A DNA stretch of 64,000 nt from JADJLQ01 sp038251405. GTDB lineage: Bacteria; Bacteroidota; Bacteroidia; Chitinophagales; Saprospiraceae. The position numbers and the translations under genes were made by a program. A model generated the notes under the pieces. The model was not told the origin of the DNA. It was given only the letters and a program-made list of their open reading frames with translations, and did no database searches. This document shows positions 9,702-18,572 of the stretch, in pieces; within the stretch, counting starts at the first letter, position 1; every line of letters starts with the position of its first letter. The DNA is taken from assembly GCA_038251405.1 (NCBI GenBank), contig JBBSBH010000006.1, positions 1-64,000 on the forward strand, written 5' to 3'.

Positions 9702-10862
9702 GTGAAAAAACAAATTATTTTTAAATTATTTACAGTCCTTTTCATCTGTTTCTCAGGCACGGTTAAGAGCCAGCCACCTCGTGGTCCTTTTGTGATCTCA
9801 CCACAAATCAATGCGGATAAATCTATCACTTTTCGCTATCTATCTCCACAGGCAAAGGAAGTAAAAATGGGCGGAAGCCAATTTTTAAAATCCCCATTAA
9901 TTATGACTAAAGACGCTCAGGGCATTTGGAGTGGTACCACTGAGACAGTAAAGCCTGATATTTACCCGTACAGTTTTACCGTTGACGGAGTTGTAGTAAT
10001 GGATCCTGCCAATGTGGCTTTTTTCCCAAATGAAAGATTTAAAGCCAGCCTAGTAGATGCGTCAGTGAGTGAGCCAACATTTTATGCCTTGAAAAATGTG
10101 CCTCATGGGATTATTACGTATGAGTATTATCCATCACTGGAAAGTACAACAGGAACGGTAGTAGTATATACTCCACCGGGCTATACAAAGGCTACCAAAA
10201 CTAAATATCCGGTTCTGTATCTTATAAGTGGCACTACTGATACCGAAGAAACTTTCTACAAAGTGGGTAAGACTAACCTCATCATGGATAATATGATTGA
10301 CGAAGGAAAAGCTAAACCGATGATTATTGTGATGCCTTATGGAAATATAGCTGCAAGAATAGCGGAACAAAAAACGATGGATAGTAAACCGGCTGATCCG
10401 GTAAGAGAATCTGCAGATGCTTCAAATAGGGCAAAAGCGTTTGAAGATGATTTAATAAAAAACATCATACCATTCATTGATAAAAACTACCGTACTTTAA
10501 ATAGCCGGGAGAATAGGGCAATTGCAGGCTTCTCAAGGGGAGGGGGGCAGACGCTTCGTGCGGCTTTTGGGAACATGGATAAATTTGCCTACGTGTGTAG
10601 TTACGCCTCCTATATAAACCCTCCAGAAATGGAAAAATCTTATGGCTACATTGGGGCAAATCCTGAAAAGACTAATCAAGAATTAAAGTTATTATGGTCG
10701 GGGATTGGTACCGAAGATTTTTTGTATAAAGGCACCACCGAATGGGAAAATTATCTTAAAGAGAAAAAAGTAAATTTTGTAAACTATACCACCGATGGCG
10801 GGCATACCTGGATGAACGTTAAGAAATACCAATTCCAAACCTTGCCCTTACTTTTTAAATAA
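9702..10862 (+). CDS. CE1-like esterase with N-terminal CBM48-like domain, secreted
   Basis: A 386-aa protein of the feruloyl/acetylxylan esterase-like (esterase D) superfamily. It begins with GTG and a signal peptide, then an E-set/CBM48-like domain (about 25-125, with FRYLSPQAKEV and PDIYPYSF.VDG). The alpha/beta hydrolase has YTPPGYTKATKTKYPVLYL, the nucleophile elbow GFSRGG and the C-terminal GGHTWMN with the catalytic His. It sits in the arabinoxylan operon and is paralogous to 11578, 14246 and 18573. Feruloyl or acetyl ester cleavage is likely; the substrate is unproven. Confidence 0.86.
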   Translation: MKKQIIFKLFTVLFICFSGTVKSQPPRGPFVISPQINADKSITFRYLSPQAKEVKMGGSQFLKSPLIMTKDAQGIWSGTTETVKPDIYPYSFTVDGVVVMDPANVAFFPNERFKASLVDASVSEPTFYALKNVPHGIITYEYYPSLESTTGTVVVYTPPGYTKATKTKYPVLYLISGTTDTEETFYKVGKTNLIMDNMIDEGKAKPMIIVMPYGNIAARIAEQKTMDSKPADPVRESADASNRAKAFEDDLIKNIIPFIDKNYRTLNSRENRAIAGFSRGGGQTLRAAFGNMDKFAYVCSYASYINPPEMEKSYGYIGANPEKTNQELKLLWSGIGTEDFLYKGTTEWENYLKEKKVNFVNYTTDGGHTWMNVKKYQFQTLPLLFK

Positions 10863-10881
10863 TATAAAAATTTTAAAAAAA

Positions 10882-11511
10882 ATGGACAGGTCTTTCAATC
10901 AAATCATTAGCAACGAGTCGGAGCTCCGTGAAATATTGGGTTACCCTAAAGAACTTGTAACCAAAAAAGCAATTAATTACATTGATGAAAATTGCCAGAT
11001 TTTTATAGAAAATTCCCCTTTTATCAATATTGCCACTTCTGACCAGCATGGCAATTTGGATGTATCTCCTAAAGGTGACCCCTCAGGTTTTGTGAAAATA
11101 TTGAACAATAAAATGTTGGCTATACCAGACAGACCCGGAAACAAAAGAGCCGATACTTTTACAAACATTCTGAACAACCCAAATATTGGATTGATTTTTC
11201 TAATACCCGGAGTGAAGGAATCATTGAGAGTAAATGGCACAGCTCAGATTGTAACGGACAAAGAAGTGTTGGAGCTCCTCTCATGCGATGGTAAACTGCC
11301 TTTATTCGCCATTATTGTTACAGTAAAAGAAGCATTTATGCATTGTTCCAAATGTATGATTCGATCAAAATTGTGGAGGGGTGTAGAAGACACTCAAGAT
11401 CGCATAGTGCCTACATTAGGCAAAGTTTTGGTAGATCATGCTAAACTTGATATAGATTACAAAAAATTAGATGAGGAGATTGAAGATGACGAAAAAAATA
11501 ATTTGTACTAA
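10882..11511 (+). CDS. PPOX-class FMN-binding protein (DR_2398-like)
   Basis: A 209-aa cytoplasmic protein without export signal, of the pyridoxamine-phosphate-oxidase-like split-barrel flavoprotein group. Typical blocks include FINIATSDQHGNLDVSPKGD, IPDRPGNKRADTFTNIL.NP.IGL.FLIPG, LRVNGTA and C.KCMIRSKLW. Members bind FMN or F420 and probably reduce small molecules; no precise reaction can be given. It is the odd one out in the operon, being an intracellular redox protein between two exported esterases, 19 bp after the first. A role in handling aromatic compounds released by the esterases is only a guess. Confidence 0.82.
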   Translation: MDRSFNQIISNESELREILGYPKELVTKKAINYIDENCQIFIENSPFINIATSDQHGNLDVSPKGDPSGFVKILNNKMLAIPDRPGNKRADTFTNILNNPNIGLIFLIPGVKESLRVNGTAQIVTDKEVLELLSCDGKLPLFAIIVTVKEAFMHCSKCMIRSKLWRGVEDTQDRIVPTLGKVLVDHAKLDIDYKKLDEEIEDDEKNNLY

Positions 11512-11577
11512 AACCAACCAATGAAATAAATAGGAAATGCTAAAAATTATGCTCTTGATAAAAATTTAGATAAATCA

Positions 11578-12651
11578 ATGAAAAAATTACAAATACTTTT
11601 ATTTCTATTAGCTGACTGTTTGAGCCTTTTGGCTCAAAGACCACCTTCAATTAGTTCACCAGATGTGCATGCCGACAATAGCATCACCTTTAGATACTTT
11701 TCGAAAACGGCCCAGAAAGTGAGTCTCTTCGGTGAATTTCTGAAAACGCCGATCTTACTAAGTAAGGATACTTCGGGTATTTGGTCGGTTACAGTGCCAC
11801 CTGTTACTCCTGATATATATCCATACAGTTTTAGAGTAGACAGTATCGAAACGGCAGACCCAAACAATACTTATATTTTTGCTAATGAGCGGTTTAAACG
11901 AAGTTTAGTGGACATTAAAGGACCGACTCCGTTGATGCATTCTTTACAAAATGTGCCCCATGGAAAGATAAATTATTGCCTTTATAATTCTGCTACTTTA
12001 GGCGGTCCTCGAAATTTGCTGATATATACGCCTCCCGGTTTTAATGCAAGCAAGAAGACAAAATACCCCGTTCTTTATTTGATTCATGGTGGTTCAGATA
12101 CGGAAGAAACCTGGACAAAAGTAGGCCGTGCCAATTTTATTGCAGATAATCTCATAGCGCAGGGTAAAGCCAAAAAAATGATTATCGTAATGCCTTATGG
12201 GAATGTAAGACCTGCGGTCATGGCAGATTTTACAAAGGATGTTATCAATGATATAATTCCTTTTGTGGAGACCAATTACCCCGTAGCCAAAGGAGGTCAA
12301 AATAGAGCGATAGCTGGTTTTTCAGTAGGGGGTGGTCAAACCTTAAATATCGGACTTACTAATACAGATAAATTTGGATATATATGTTCCTATGCTCCTT
12401 ATACAGCAACTGATGAATTCAGGAAAAATTTTACTGATTGGAATCCCAATGCCGATATAATAAATAAGCGATTAAAATTATTTACTATTAGTGTGGGTAC
12501 TGAAGACTTTCTTTATGAAAGTGTAAAGCAAAACCTGGCTATGTTTGCATCAAAAAATATTAAGGTAACGCCATTTATTATACCTGGTGGTCATACCTGG
12601 ATGAATTGTAAACTCTATTTGGCGAAATCATTACAAGAAATATTTAGGTAG
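11578..12651 (+). CDS. CE1-like esterase with N-terminal CBM48-like domain, secreted
   Basis: A 357-aa paralogue of the 9702 protein with the same architecture: signal peptide (LLFLLADCLSLLAQ), CBM48-like domain (about 22-115), then the esterase domain with YTPPGFNASKKTKYPVLYLIHGG, the nucleophile elbow GFSVGG and GGHTWMN. It is the last gene of the first operon. Divergence from its paralogue is enough to suggest a different acyl or sugar specificity rather than a recent duplication. No clear terminator hairpin follows in the next 130 bp. Confidence 0.86.
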   Translation: MKKLQILLFLLADCLSLLAQRPPSISSPDVHADNSITFRYFSKTAQKVSLFGEFLKTPILLSKDTSGIWSVTVPPVTPDIYPYSFRVDSIETADPNNTYIFANERFKRSLVDIKGPTPLMHSLQNVPHGKINYCLYNSATLGGPRNLLIYTPPGFNASKKTKYPVLYLIHGGSDTEETWTKVGRANFIADNLIAQGKAKKMIIVMPYGNVRPAVMADFTKDVINDIIPFVETNYPVAKGGQNRAIAGFSVGGGQTLNIGLTNTDKFGYICSYAPYTATDEFRKNFTDWNPNADIINKRLKLFTISVGTEDFLYESVKQNLAMFASKNIKVTPFIIPGGHTWMNCKLYLAKSLQEIFR

Positions 12652-12793
12652 TGATTTCAATTCAAAATTGAGATAATTCCTGAGCCTTGGTAAGCTGATA
12701 GTATCGTTAATACTTTGTTTTCTTTTAAATTAAAGTATAGATAGCACAGGAGCTACTTCCATATTAAATTTGGTTGTTGTAGAGTGATTCATA

Positions 12794-12819
12794 TAATGTG
12801 TAAAAAAGACACAATTAAT
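12794..12819. promoter_or_regulatory. 26-bp palindromic operator, copy 2
   Basis: TAATGTGTAAA, short spacer, GACACAATTAAT. It differs from the copy at 964-989 at two positions only and has the same 39-bp offset to its -7 box (TATATTTG at 12833). It marks the start of a second transcription unit that would share a regulator with the GH51 operon. Confidence 0.7.
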
Positions 12820-12832
12820 CTGTTTGTTCTAT

Positions 12833-12840
12833 TATATTTG
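12833..12840 (+). promoter_or_regulatory. Predicted -7 box (TATATTTG)
   Basis: A good match to TAnnTTTG, 13 bp after the palindrome and 30 bp before the ATG at 12871. As with copy 1, no convincing -33 TTG is seen at the standard spacing. Confidence 0.55.
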
Positions 12841-12870
12841 TTTAGAATAACAACCTTAAATGTTCTTAGT

Positions 12871-13206
12871 ATGAAAAATTTATTTGCAATAGTATTCCTG
12901 CTTTATGGATTTACTGCTTTGGCTCAAAACCCCGTAGATGGTAACTGGAAAGGCTCGCGCGAGACACCAAATGGCAGGTTTGAAATTAGCTACACCTTCA
13001 AAGTAGAAGGGAATGTACTTACCGGCACTTGGAAAACACAGTTTGGAGAAGCTAAATTGGAAAATGGAAAAATAGATGGCAAAACCATCAGCTATTCCAT
13101 TACATTTAATGATATGACGATCAATAGTAAAGGTGAGCTCATCAATGATAATGAACTTTTGGTGAAGAATGAAAGAGGTGAGATGAAACTCCATAGAGAG
13201 AATTAG
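12871..13206 (+). CDS. Small secreted protein of unknown function
   Basis: About 111 aa. The ATG at 12871 is chosen over an in-frame ATG at 12784 because it starts a classic signal peptide (FAIVFLLYGFTALAQN) and because 12784 lies upstream of the predicted promoter. The mature part is a single beta-rich domain with a DGNWKGSRETPNG start and EGNVLTGTWKT block. It resembles small beta-barrel modules found beside Bacteroidota glycoside-active proteins; I do not recognise a named family with certainty. First gene behind the second copy of the palindromic operator, so probably co-regulated with the GH51 operon. Confidence 0.7.
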   Translation: MKNLFAIVFLLYGFTALAQNPVDGNWKGSRETPNGRFEISYTFKVEGNVLTGTWKTQFGEAKLENGKIDGKTISYSITFNDMTINSKGELINDNELLVKNERGEMKLHREN

Positions 13207-13258
13207 TTTTGATAGGATTCAGCGTTTACCCTATAAAGCGCAATTCAAAAATTTAACA

Positions 13259-14170
13259 GTGAAAAAAAACTCATTCGTACTATTGGTCATTGGTCTATCA
13301 TATTGTAGTTCTATAGCTCAATCTAACAGACAAAGACTACCTGTACTTATCATAGATGGTTTTAGCAATCATGATTGGCAGCAAACGAGCAAGGTAGTAA
13401 AATGGATATTAGAGCGTAGCGACTTATTTTTAGTAGATGTGAGTACAATCCCAACAGATAGTGTTTTAGCTCAAAATTGGCATCCTGACTTCTCAAAGTA
13501 TCGAGCAGTAATACAAAACACCAATAATATTCAAAATCGTAAACTTCGATGGCCTAGAAATGCTGAAATTCAATTGGAAAGATATGTTGCCGGTGGAGGT
13601 GGGCTCTACATTCTGCATTCTGCCAATAATGCTTTTGATCACTGGATAGAATATGATAAAATGATCGGTATGGGTTGGCGCCCCCAATCTTTTGGTACAG
13701 CATTAGAAATTATCAATGATAAAGTGATCAAAATACCTCCAGGTGAAGGTCAGGGCACAGGACATGGCGATAGGTTTAATGCAAAAATTAAAATTTTGAA
13801 AAGACATCCTATCAATAAAGGATATCCCACTACGTGGACTACTGCCAGTACAGAAGTCTACTATTTTCCTCGCGGCGATGGAGAGCACCTTACCGTACTA
13901 TCATACGCTTTTGATAGTACAGCGACGCACAGATTTTGGCCTGTGGAGTGGATAGTAAAATATCACAAAGGCGTGGTATATAATTCTAGTATGGGTCATC
14001 TTTGGAAAGGAGAGACTTATCCTCCAGCTTATCGTTGCGCAGGTTTTCAAACTACTTTAGTAAGAGTGACAGAATGGTTGGCCACTGGAAAAGTAAAATA
14101 TTCTGTACCAGTTGATTTTCCTACTGCAGATCATACTAGTCTTCGTAAGGATGATGTAGTATTCGACTAA
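13259..14170 (+). CDS. ThuA-like domain protein, secreted
   Basis: A 303-aa protein starting with GTG, with a signal peptide and a ThuA-like (trehalose-utilisation type, class-I glutamine-amidotransferase-like fold) domain. Seen are PVLIIDGFSNHDW, ERYVAGGGGLYILHSANNAF, GTGHGDRF and PVEWIVKYHKGVVYNSSMGHLW. ThuA homologues in sugar clusters accompany 3-keto-sugar metabolism, and exported versions are common in Bacteroidota loci with DUF1080. Catalysis cannot be assigned. It lies 52 bp after the small secreted protein and is followed by an esterase. Confidence 0.83.
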   Translation: MKKNSFVLLVIGLSYCSSIAQSNRQRLPVLIIDGFSNHDWQQTSKVVKWILERSDLFLVDVSTIPTDSVLAQNWHPDFSKYRAVIQNTNNIQNRKLRWPRNAEIQLERYVAGGGGLYILHSANNAFDHWIEYDKMIGMGWRPQSFGTALEIINDKVIKIPPGEGQGTGHGDRFNAKIKILKRHPINKGYPTTWTTASTEVYYFPRGDGEHLTVLSYAFDSTATHRFWPVEWIVKYHKGVVYNSSMGHLWKGETYPPAYRCAGFQTTLVRVTEWLATGKVKYSVPVDFPTADHTSLRKDDVVFD

Positions 14171-14245
14171 TTTTAAATATTCGATAATTTATTTTATTAA
14201 CTTTTAATTTCAAAAATTTATTTCTTCTCTTAAAATTTTAGCTTT

Positions 14246-15358
14246 ATGAAAATAATATTTTTAGTTTTTACAGGAGCCTGGCTACTCATGGCCGGTACTT
14301 CAATGGCGCAATCAACCATCACCGAAGACTTTGTACCATCATCACTCAACCAACCTGGTCAGGAGTACCCAATGGTAAACTCTCAAGGCTATGCACGCTT
14401 TAAAATCCTTGCTCCTGCAGCAGATAGTGTGCGGGTTAGTCTGGGTCTTGGTGGCAGAGGCGGCACCAGGCTTGCCAAAGCCGGGGATGGCTCATGGATG
14501 GGTACCACAGAAGGCGCCCTGGACGAAGGCTTTCATTACTACAACGTTCGTATAGATGGTGGAAAATTCAATGATCCCGGCACTTTGAATTTTTATGGTT
14601 CTACCCGTTGGGAGAGTGGAATAGAGATACCGGCTCATGATCAGGACTTTTATGCCCTAAAGAATGTACCTCATGGTCATGTACAGCAAATACTTTTCCC
14701 TTCGCCGAGCACTAACGATTCCCGCCGTGCCTTTGTATACACACCTCCGGGATATGAAAAAAATGCGAAATCCAAATATCCGGTATTATACCTCCAACAC
14801 GGCTGGGGTGAAGATGAAACTGCCTGGAGCAACCAGGGCCATGCTAATTTGATAATGGATAATCTGATCGCAGAAGGTAAAATAGACCCTTTTATTATCG
14901 TAATGACCTATGGCATGACCAATGAAGTAAAATGGGGCCATATGAAAGAGTTTAAAATAGATGCTTTTCAAGAAGTCCTGGTAGATGAATTGATTCCTTA
15001 TGTTGATGCTAACTTTCACACTATGGCAGATCAATCTCATCGTGCTATGGCAGGCTTATCCATGGGCGGCATGGAAACACATACGATCACACTCAATAAC
15101 CCCAAGGTGTTTGCCTACTATGCCTTACTTAGTGGAGGGTTGTACAAACCTGAGGAAATATTAGATAAATCGAAAGTGAAACTTATATTCCTAAGCTGTG
15201 GTAGCAAGGAACGACCTGATGGAGTTAAAAATGCGACCATTGCTTTGAAAGAAGCGGGCATGAATGCAGTCTCTTTTGTTTCAGATAACACTGCACACGA
15301 ATTTCAAACCTGGCGCCGAAGTTTGCATGAACTTGCACCATTGCTTTTTAAAAATTAA
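14246..15358 (+). CDS. CE1-like esterase with N-terminal CBM48-like domain, secreted
   Basis: A 370-aa exported esterase. It has a signal peptide (LVFTGAWLLMAGTSMAQ), a CBM48-like domain (about 40-130, ending DGGKFNDPGTLNFYG), and a hydrolase domain with YTPPGYEKNAKSKYPVLYLQHGWGEDETAW, the nucleophile elbow GLSMGG, and a C-terminal AHEFQTWRRSLHELAPLLF with the catalytic His. It is the closest intact relative of the remnant at 18299-18564. Feruloyl/acetyl xylan esterase activity is plausible. Confidence 0.86.
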   Translation: MKIIFLVFTGAWLLMAGTSMAQSTITEDFVPSSLNQPGQEYPMVNSQGYARFKILAPAADSVRVSLGLGGRGGTRLAKAGDGSWMGTTEGALDEGFHYYNVRIDGGKFNDPGTLNFYGSTRWESGIEIPAHDQDFYALKNVPHGHVQQILFPSPSTNDSRRAFVYTPPGYEKNAKSKYPVLYLQHGWGEDETAWSNQGHANLIMDNLIAEGKIDPFIIVMTYGMTNEVKWGHMKEFKIDAFQEVLVDELIPYVDANFHTMADQSHRAMAGLSMGGMETHTITLNNPKVFAYYALLSGGLYKPEEILDKSKVKLIFLSCGSKERPDGVKNATIALKEAGMNAVSFVSDNTAHEFQTWRRSLHELAPLLFKN

Positions 15359-15410
15359 AACATAATCCCAGGTATCCACTAATCAACGATCAGGAAAAAA
15401 TTAGTCTACC

Positions 15411-15513
15411 GCTTTAAAAATTCAGATATTTTCACCAACCTTGTGGTATTGTGCTCAGGATGGTTTGCAAAAAATACAAAATTGACTGATCATGAACATG
15501 AGTTTATGAAAAG
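15411..15513 (+). pseudogene. CE1-like esterase fragment
   Basis: About 100 bp that closely match the 3' third of the double esterase gene (20210-20315). In translation SGWFA.N..L.D...EFMK is shared. It ends at an in-frame TAG after MKR. Nothing else of the gene remains and the hairpin repeat begins 46 bp later. It is a recombination scar inside the esterase cluster. Confidence 0.75.
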
Positions 15514-15558
15514 GTAGAGCAGGTATTGGATTCTATCCATCGCCTGGATAATTATTCT

Positions 15559-15789
15559 TTAACCCAATTTTTGCAGCAGAAGCAAAAATTGCCAACGGGT
15601 CGATGAAATAGTTGAATTGAAAATCAACTATTTATCGAGGTTAACCTCCTATGAGTGCGGATGATGAATATCAGCATCCCTACATTTATCGTATGGATCT
15701 GATACAACTATTGGAGTCATCAGACCTGAGTTTTGAAAATGTAATTATTTCTTACCATTTTAAATCAATATAAATAATTCATTTTCAAC
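15559..15789 (+). repeat. Hairpin-bearing repeat, right copy
   Basis: The fuller copy (231 bp) of the element found inverted at 142-293. It starts with TTAACCCAATTTTTGC and carries two stem-loops, CAATTTTTGC/GCAAAAATTG and AAATAGTTGA/TCAACTATTT, in its first 80 bases. It ends at ATTCATTTTCAAC. About 79 bases in its middle have no counterpart in the left copy. No open frame or transposase is present. The two copies face each other across 15 kb of the polysaccharide locus. Confidence 0.75.
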
Positions 15790-15901
15790 ACCTCAGATTT
15801 TGCATAGAAATTCTAATGCAAAATTTCGGTTTAAGGAGAAAGAGCTTGAATGAGATAAATAGTATTTTTAATAAAAGTAATTCAATTTAAAAAATAGCAG
15901 T

Positions 15902-17224
15902 ATGAAAATGGAAAGTAAAAAAAATATCATCCCGGGCATCCTTTTATTACTCATAATATATTTCAGGGCATCAGCTCAATCACTTTCTTCTTCTAAAGAA
16001 TATAAATCGCCTATCACCGAAAAGAATAAACTATCTGCGAATGAAAATTACCCTTTTGATAAGCTTACCGTTTTTACACCGATTTATAACCATGTTAACT
16101 TAGGTGGTTGGAAGATGCAAGGCAATGCTTTTTGGAGTGTAGAGCAGGGAGGTTTTGTTGGTCGCCAGGATTCTTCTGAACATAAGGATTCCTGGTTGTT
16201 TACAACATCCGAGTGGGAAGACTTTGCATTAGAATTGGAATTCAGCTTACCACCAAATGGCAATAGTGGCATTGGTATCCGCATGCCTAAAGATTCCATA
16301 GGTGATCCTGACAGATATGGCTATGAAATACAGATTTCAGACATAGTAAAAAGGAAGCTAACCGGAAGTATTTTGCATCATGCATCATCTACGGGAAATA
16401 ACCTATACACCCCAAATCAATGGAACCACCTGGCAATTATCTGCGAAAGCGATCATATCAGCGTGTATCTTAACAAAGAAAAAATTCTGGATGAACATGT
16501 GGCGGGATCCAAAAAGGGAAGAATCGGATTGCAGGTTCCGAAAGATCCTGAGTTTGCCAAACAAGTGGTGAGGTTCAGGGACCTGAGATTGAAAAATTTG
16601 AATCCTGTTAAATCCTTTATTCCAGTCAATTACAAAGGCCGCCCTTTTACTGATGAAAGACATAACACTGGTGTGCAAATAATACCGGGAAAAATTGAAT
16701 GTGCTTTGTTCGACCTTGGCGGAGAAGGAATAGCTTATCATGATTTTGAAACTGAAAACCGGGGCAGTGGCGGATTGAACGAGAGTACCAATCATCAGCG
16801 ACCTCAGGCAACACCGTATGAATGGGGCTTTAGGAAAGCTGAAGCAGTTGATGTTTCCTATACAAAAGACTTTGCTGATTTCAATCATACCAACAATTTT
16901 TATACACCTGCTGTTAACCAGTTTTATATTGGCTGGACGGAGGATAATGAATGGATCAATTACACCGTAGATGTAAAAGTTGCCGGCACTTATAAAATTG
17001 AAGCGTTGTACGGCAATGATGATACAAATGTCACATTTGATGTTGATCAAAAGCCAGCCAGTTCCTGCAAGCTGCCACTTAAAACAGGCAGTTTTCATTT
17101 TTGGAACAAGGCAGAAATTGGAGCTATTACATTTTCAGAAGCGGGCCTCCATTTATTAACTTTTCACTACAACAAGGGAAACAATTTCGCTTATTTTGAA
17201 TTTACATTAAAGGATAAAAAATAA
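15902..17224 (+). CDS. Secreted DUF1080 protein with C-terminal CBM6/CBM35-like module
   Basis: A 440-aa exported protein. After the signal peptide (GILLLLIIYFRASAQ) comes a DUF1080 concanavalin-like domain (about 65-235: W..QGNAFWSVEQGGFVGR, FALELEFSLPPNGNSGIGIRM, YGYEIQISD). The second domain (about 265-440) is a carbohydrate-binding beta-sandwich, with EAVDVSYTKDF, FYIGWTEDNEWINYTVDVKVAGTYKIEALYG and a final HLLTFHYNKGNNFAYFEF, of the CBM6/CBM35 type. The pairing suggests hydrolysis or binding of modified glycosides while docked on polysaccharide. It begins a third transcription block after the repeat. Confidence 0.83.
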   Translation: MKMESKKNIIPGILLLLIIYFRASAQSLSSSKEYKSPITEKNKLSANENYPFDKLTVFTPIYNHVNLGGWKMQGNAFWSVEQGGFVGRQDSSEHKDSWLFTTSEWEDFALELEFSLPPNGNSGIGIRMPKDSIGDPDRYGYEIQISDIVKRKLTGSILHHASSTGNNLYTPNQWNHLAIICESDHISVYLNKEKILDEHVAGSKKGRIGLQVPKDPEFAKQVVRFRDLRLKNLNPVKSFIPVNYKGRPFTDERHNTGVQIIPGKIECALFDLGGEGIAYHDFETENRGSGGLNESTNHQRPQATPYEWGFRKAEAVDVSYTKDFADFNHTNNFYTPAVNQFYIGWTEDNEWINYTVDVKVAGTYKIEALYGNDDTNVTFDVDQKPASSCKLPLKTGSFHFWNKAEIGAITFSEAGLHLLTFHYNKGNNFAYFEFTLKDKK

Positions 17225-17290
17225 AATCATTAGAACTTATTAAAAGACAGGTAATAATTTTTAAAAGTTATAAAATAAAATTACAAGGTT

Positions 17291-18244
17291 ATGAAAAAAT
17301 ATTTTTATGGTGTACTGATTTTAATGGTCATAACATCTGGCAGCAATTCTATACTTGCCCAATATAACAGAGTTGCTATGGACAGTGCATATATTGTTTC
17401 TTTAACATCACAATGGAAAGGCGAACGACTGACTGACGGTAGACCATTTGTATCAGATAAATTACTGGAAAGGTTAAAGCACGTTGTGTTAACACATGCC
17501 TGGGGTGCCTTAAGAAAAAACAAATTTAATAACCAGTATCAGGATAATTGGATGATGATTAATCCAGATTCTAACACTGTAATGACTGGCCGGGTAGTTA
17601 CAGCGCAGTATATGCCACTAAGGCCAGACTTTGGAGACCTAATAAGAAAAGTTGGATTGGCAGAAGGGCACGGATCAAAAGCACAATCCAATGTATGGCC
17701 TATAGAAATGCTTCAAGATGGAGATGTTTATGTTGCAGATGGTTTTGCAAAAGTAAAGGAGGGCACATTAATAGGTGACAGGTTAGCTAATTCAATTTAC
17801 TCAAAAACAAAACGTGGGGTAATATTTTGGGGTACAGTAAGGAACATACAGGTAATAAAAAAAATACAGGGATTTAATGGATGGATACTTGGCGATCATC
17901 CTTCTTCTTTAACTGAAGTGATGCTTACTTCCATTAATGCACCCATCAGAATAGGTGATGTTACTGTTTTGCCCGGTGATGTTGTTTTTGCCAGTCCATA
18001 TGGAACCCTTTTTTTTCCGGCCTATCTGGTTGCAGAAATAGTACTGGAAGCTGAGATTGGTAATTTACAGCATGAGTTTGGCATTATGCAAAACCGTGCC
18101 GGGAAATGGACTACAGGGCAAATTGATAGTGGATATTCCGCTGAAATGACTAAACTCTTTTATGATTATTTGAGAAAGAAAACGGATGCAGAATTACCTA
18201 TGAGTCGTGAAGAACTAAACGACTATTTAGATGCACACAAATAA
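17291..18244 (+). CDS. Secreted RraA-like (HMG/CHA aldolase-fold) protein
   Basis: A 317-aa protein with a signal peptide (GVLILMVITSGSNSILAQ) and an RraA/dimethylmenaquinone-methyltransferase-like fold. In canonical aldolases of this fold the metal-binding block reads G..VRD; here the equivalent GTVRNIQVI has Asn in place of Asp. GDRLANSIYSKTKRGVIFWG and VLPGDVVFAS are clear family blocks. Being exported, it is not the RNase E regulator. Members with sugar-locus neighbours are of unknown function. It follows the DUF1080-CBM gene by 66 bp. Confidence 0.78.
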   Translation: MKKYFYGVLILMVITSGSNSILAQYNRVAMDSAYIVSLTSQWKGERLTDGRPFVSDKLLERLKHVVLTHAWGALRKNKFNNQYQDNWMMINPDSNTVMTGRVVTAQYMPLRPDFGDLIRKVGLAEGHGSKAQSNVWPIEMLQDGDVYVADGFAKVKEGTLIGDRLANSIYSKTKRGVIFWGTVRNIQVIKKIQGFNGWILGDHPSSLTEVMLTSINAPIRIGDVTVLPGDVVFASPYGTLFFPAYLVAEIVLEAEIGNLQHEFGIMQNRAGKWTTGQIDSGYSAEMTKLFYDYLRKKTDAELPMSREELNDYLDAHK

Positions 18245-18298
18245 ATTGGTAAGTTTTTATAATTGTAAAAACAAATAAGCTATATGGAAAGTCCGAAA

Positions 18299-18564
18299 AA
18301 GGATATACCCTTCTTACCTTTAATAATGCAAAAAGTGAAGTAGTGATTTTTAAAACCAATGATAACTCATGGATGGACACAACAGAAGGCGCGCTGAAAG
18401 AAGGATTCAATATAACATTTGTATTGATGGTGATAAATTCAACGAATCTTTAAAAAAGTCAGGTATCAATACAGTTTCTTATGTTTCATAAAATAGACCT
18501 CAAGAATTTCAACCCTGGCGTCGCAGTTTGCAGGAACCCGCGCTATTACTTTTTAAAAAATTAA
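18299..18564 (+). pseudogene. CE1-like esterase remnant with internal deletion
   Basis: Two segments match the 14246 esterase gene. Bases 18299-18452 correspond to its CBM48-like region (the SWM.TTEGAL.EGF and IDG.KFN blocks), and 18453-18564 correspond to its last 37 codons (EFQ.WRRSL.E.A.LLFKN). About 660 bp in between, including the catalytic Ser, are missing and the frame is broken. It is a clear decayed paralogue just upstream of the double esterase. Confidence 0.85.
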
Positions 18565-18572
18565 AATAGAAA

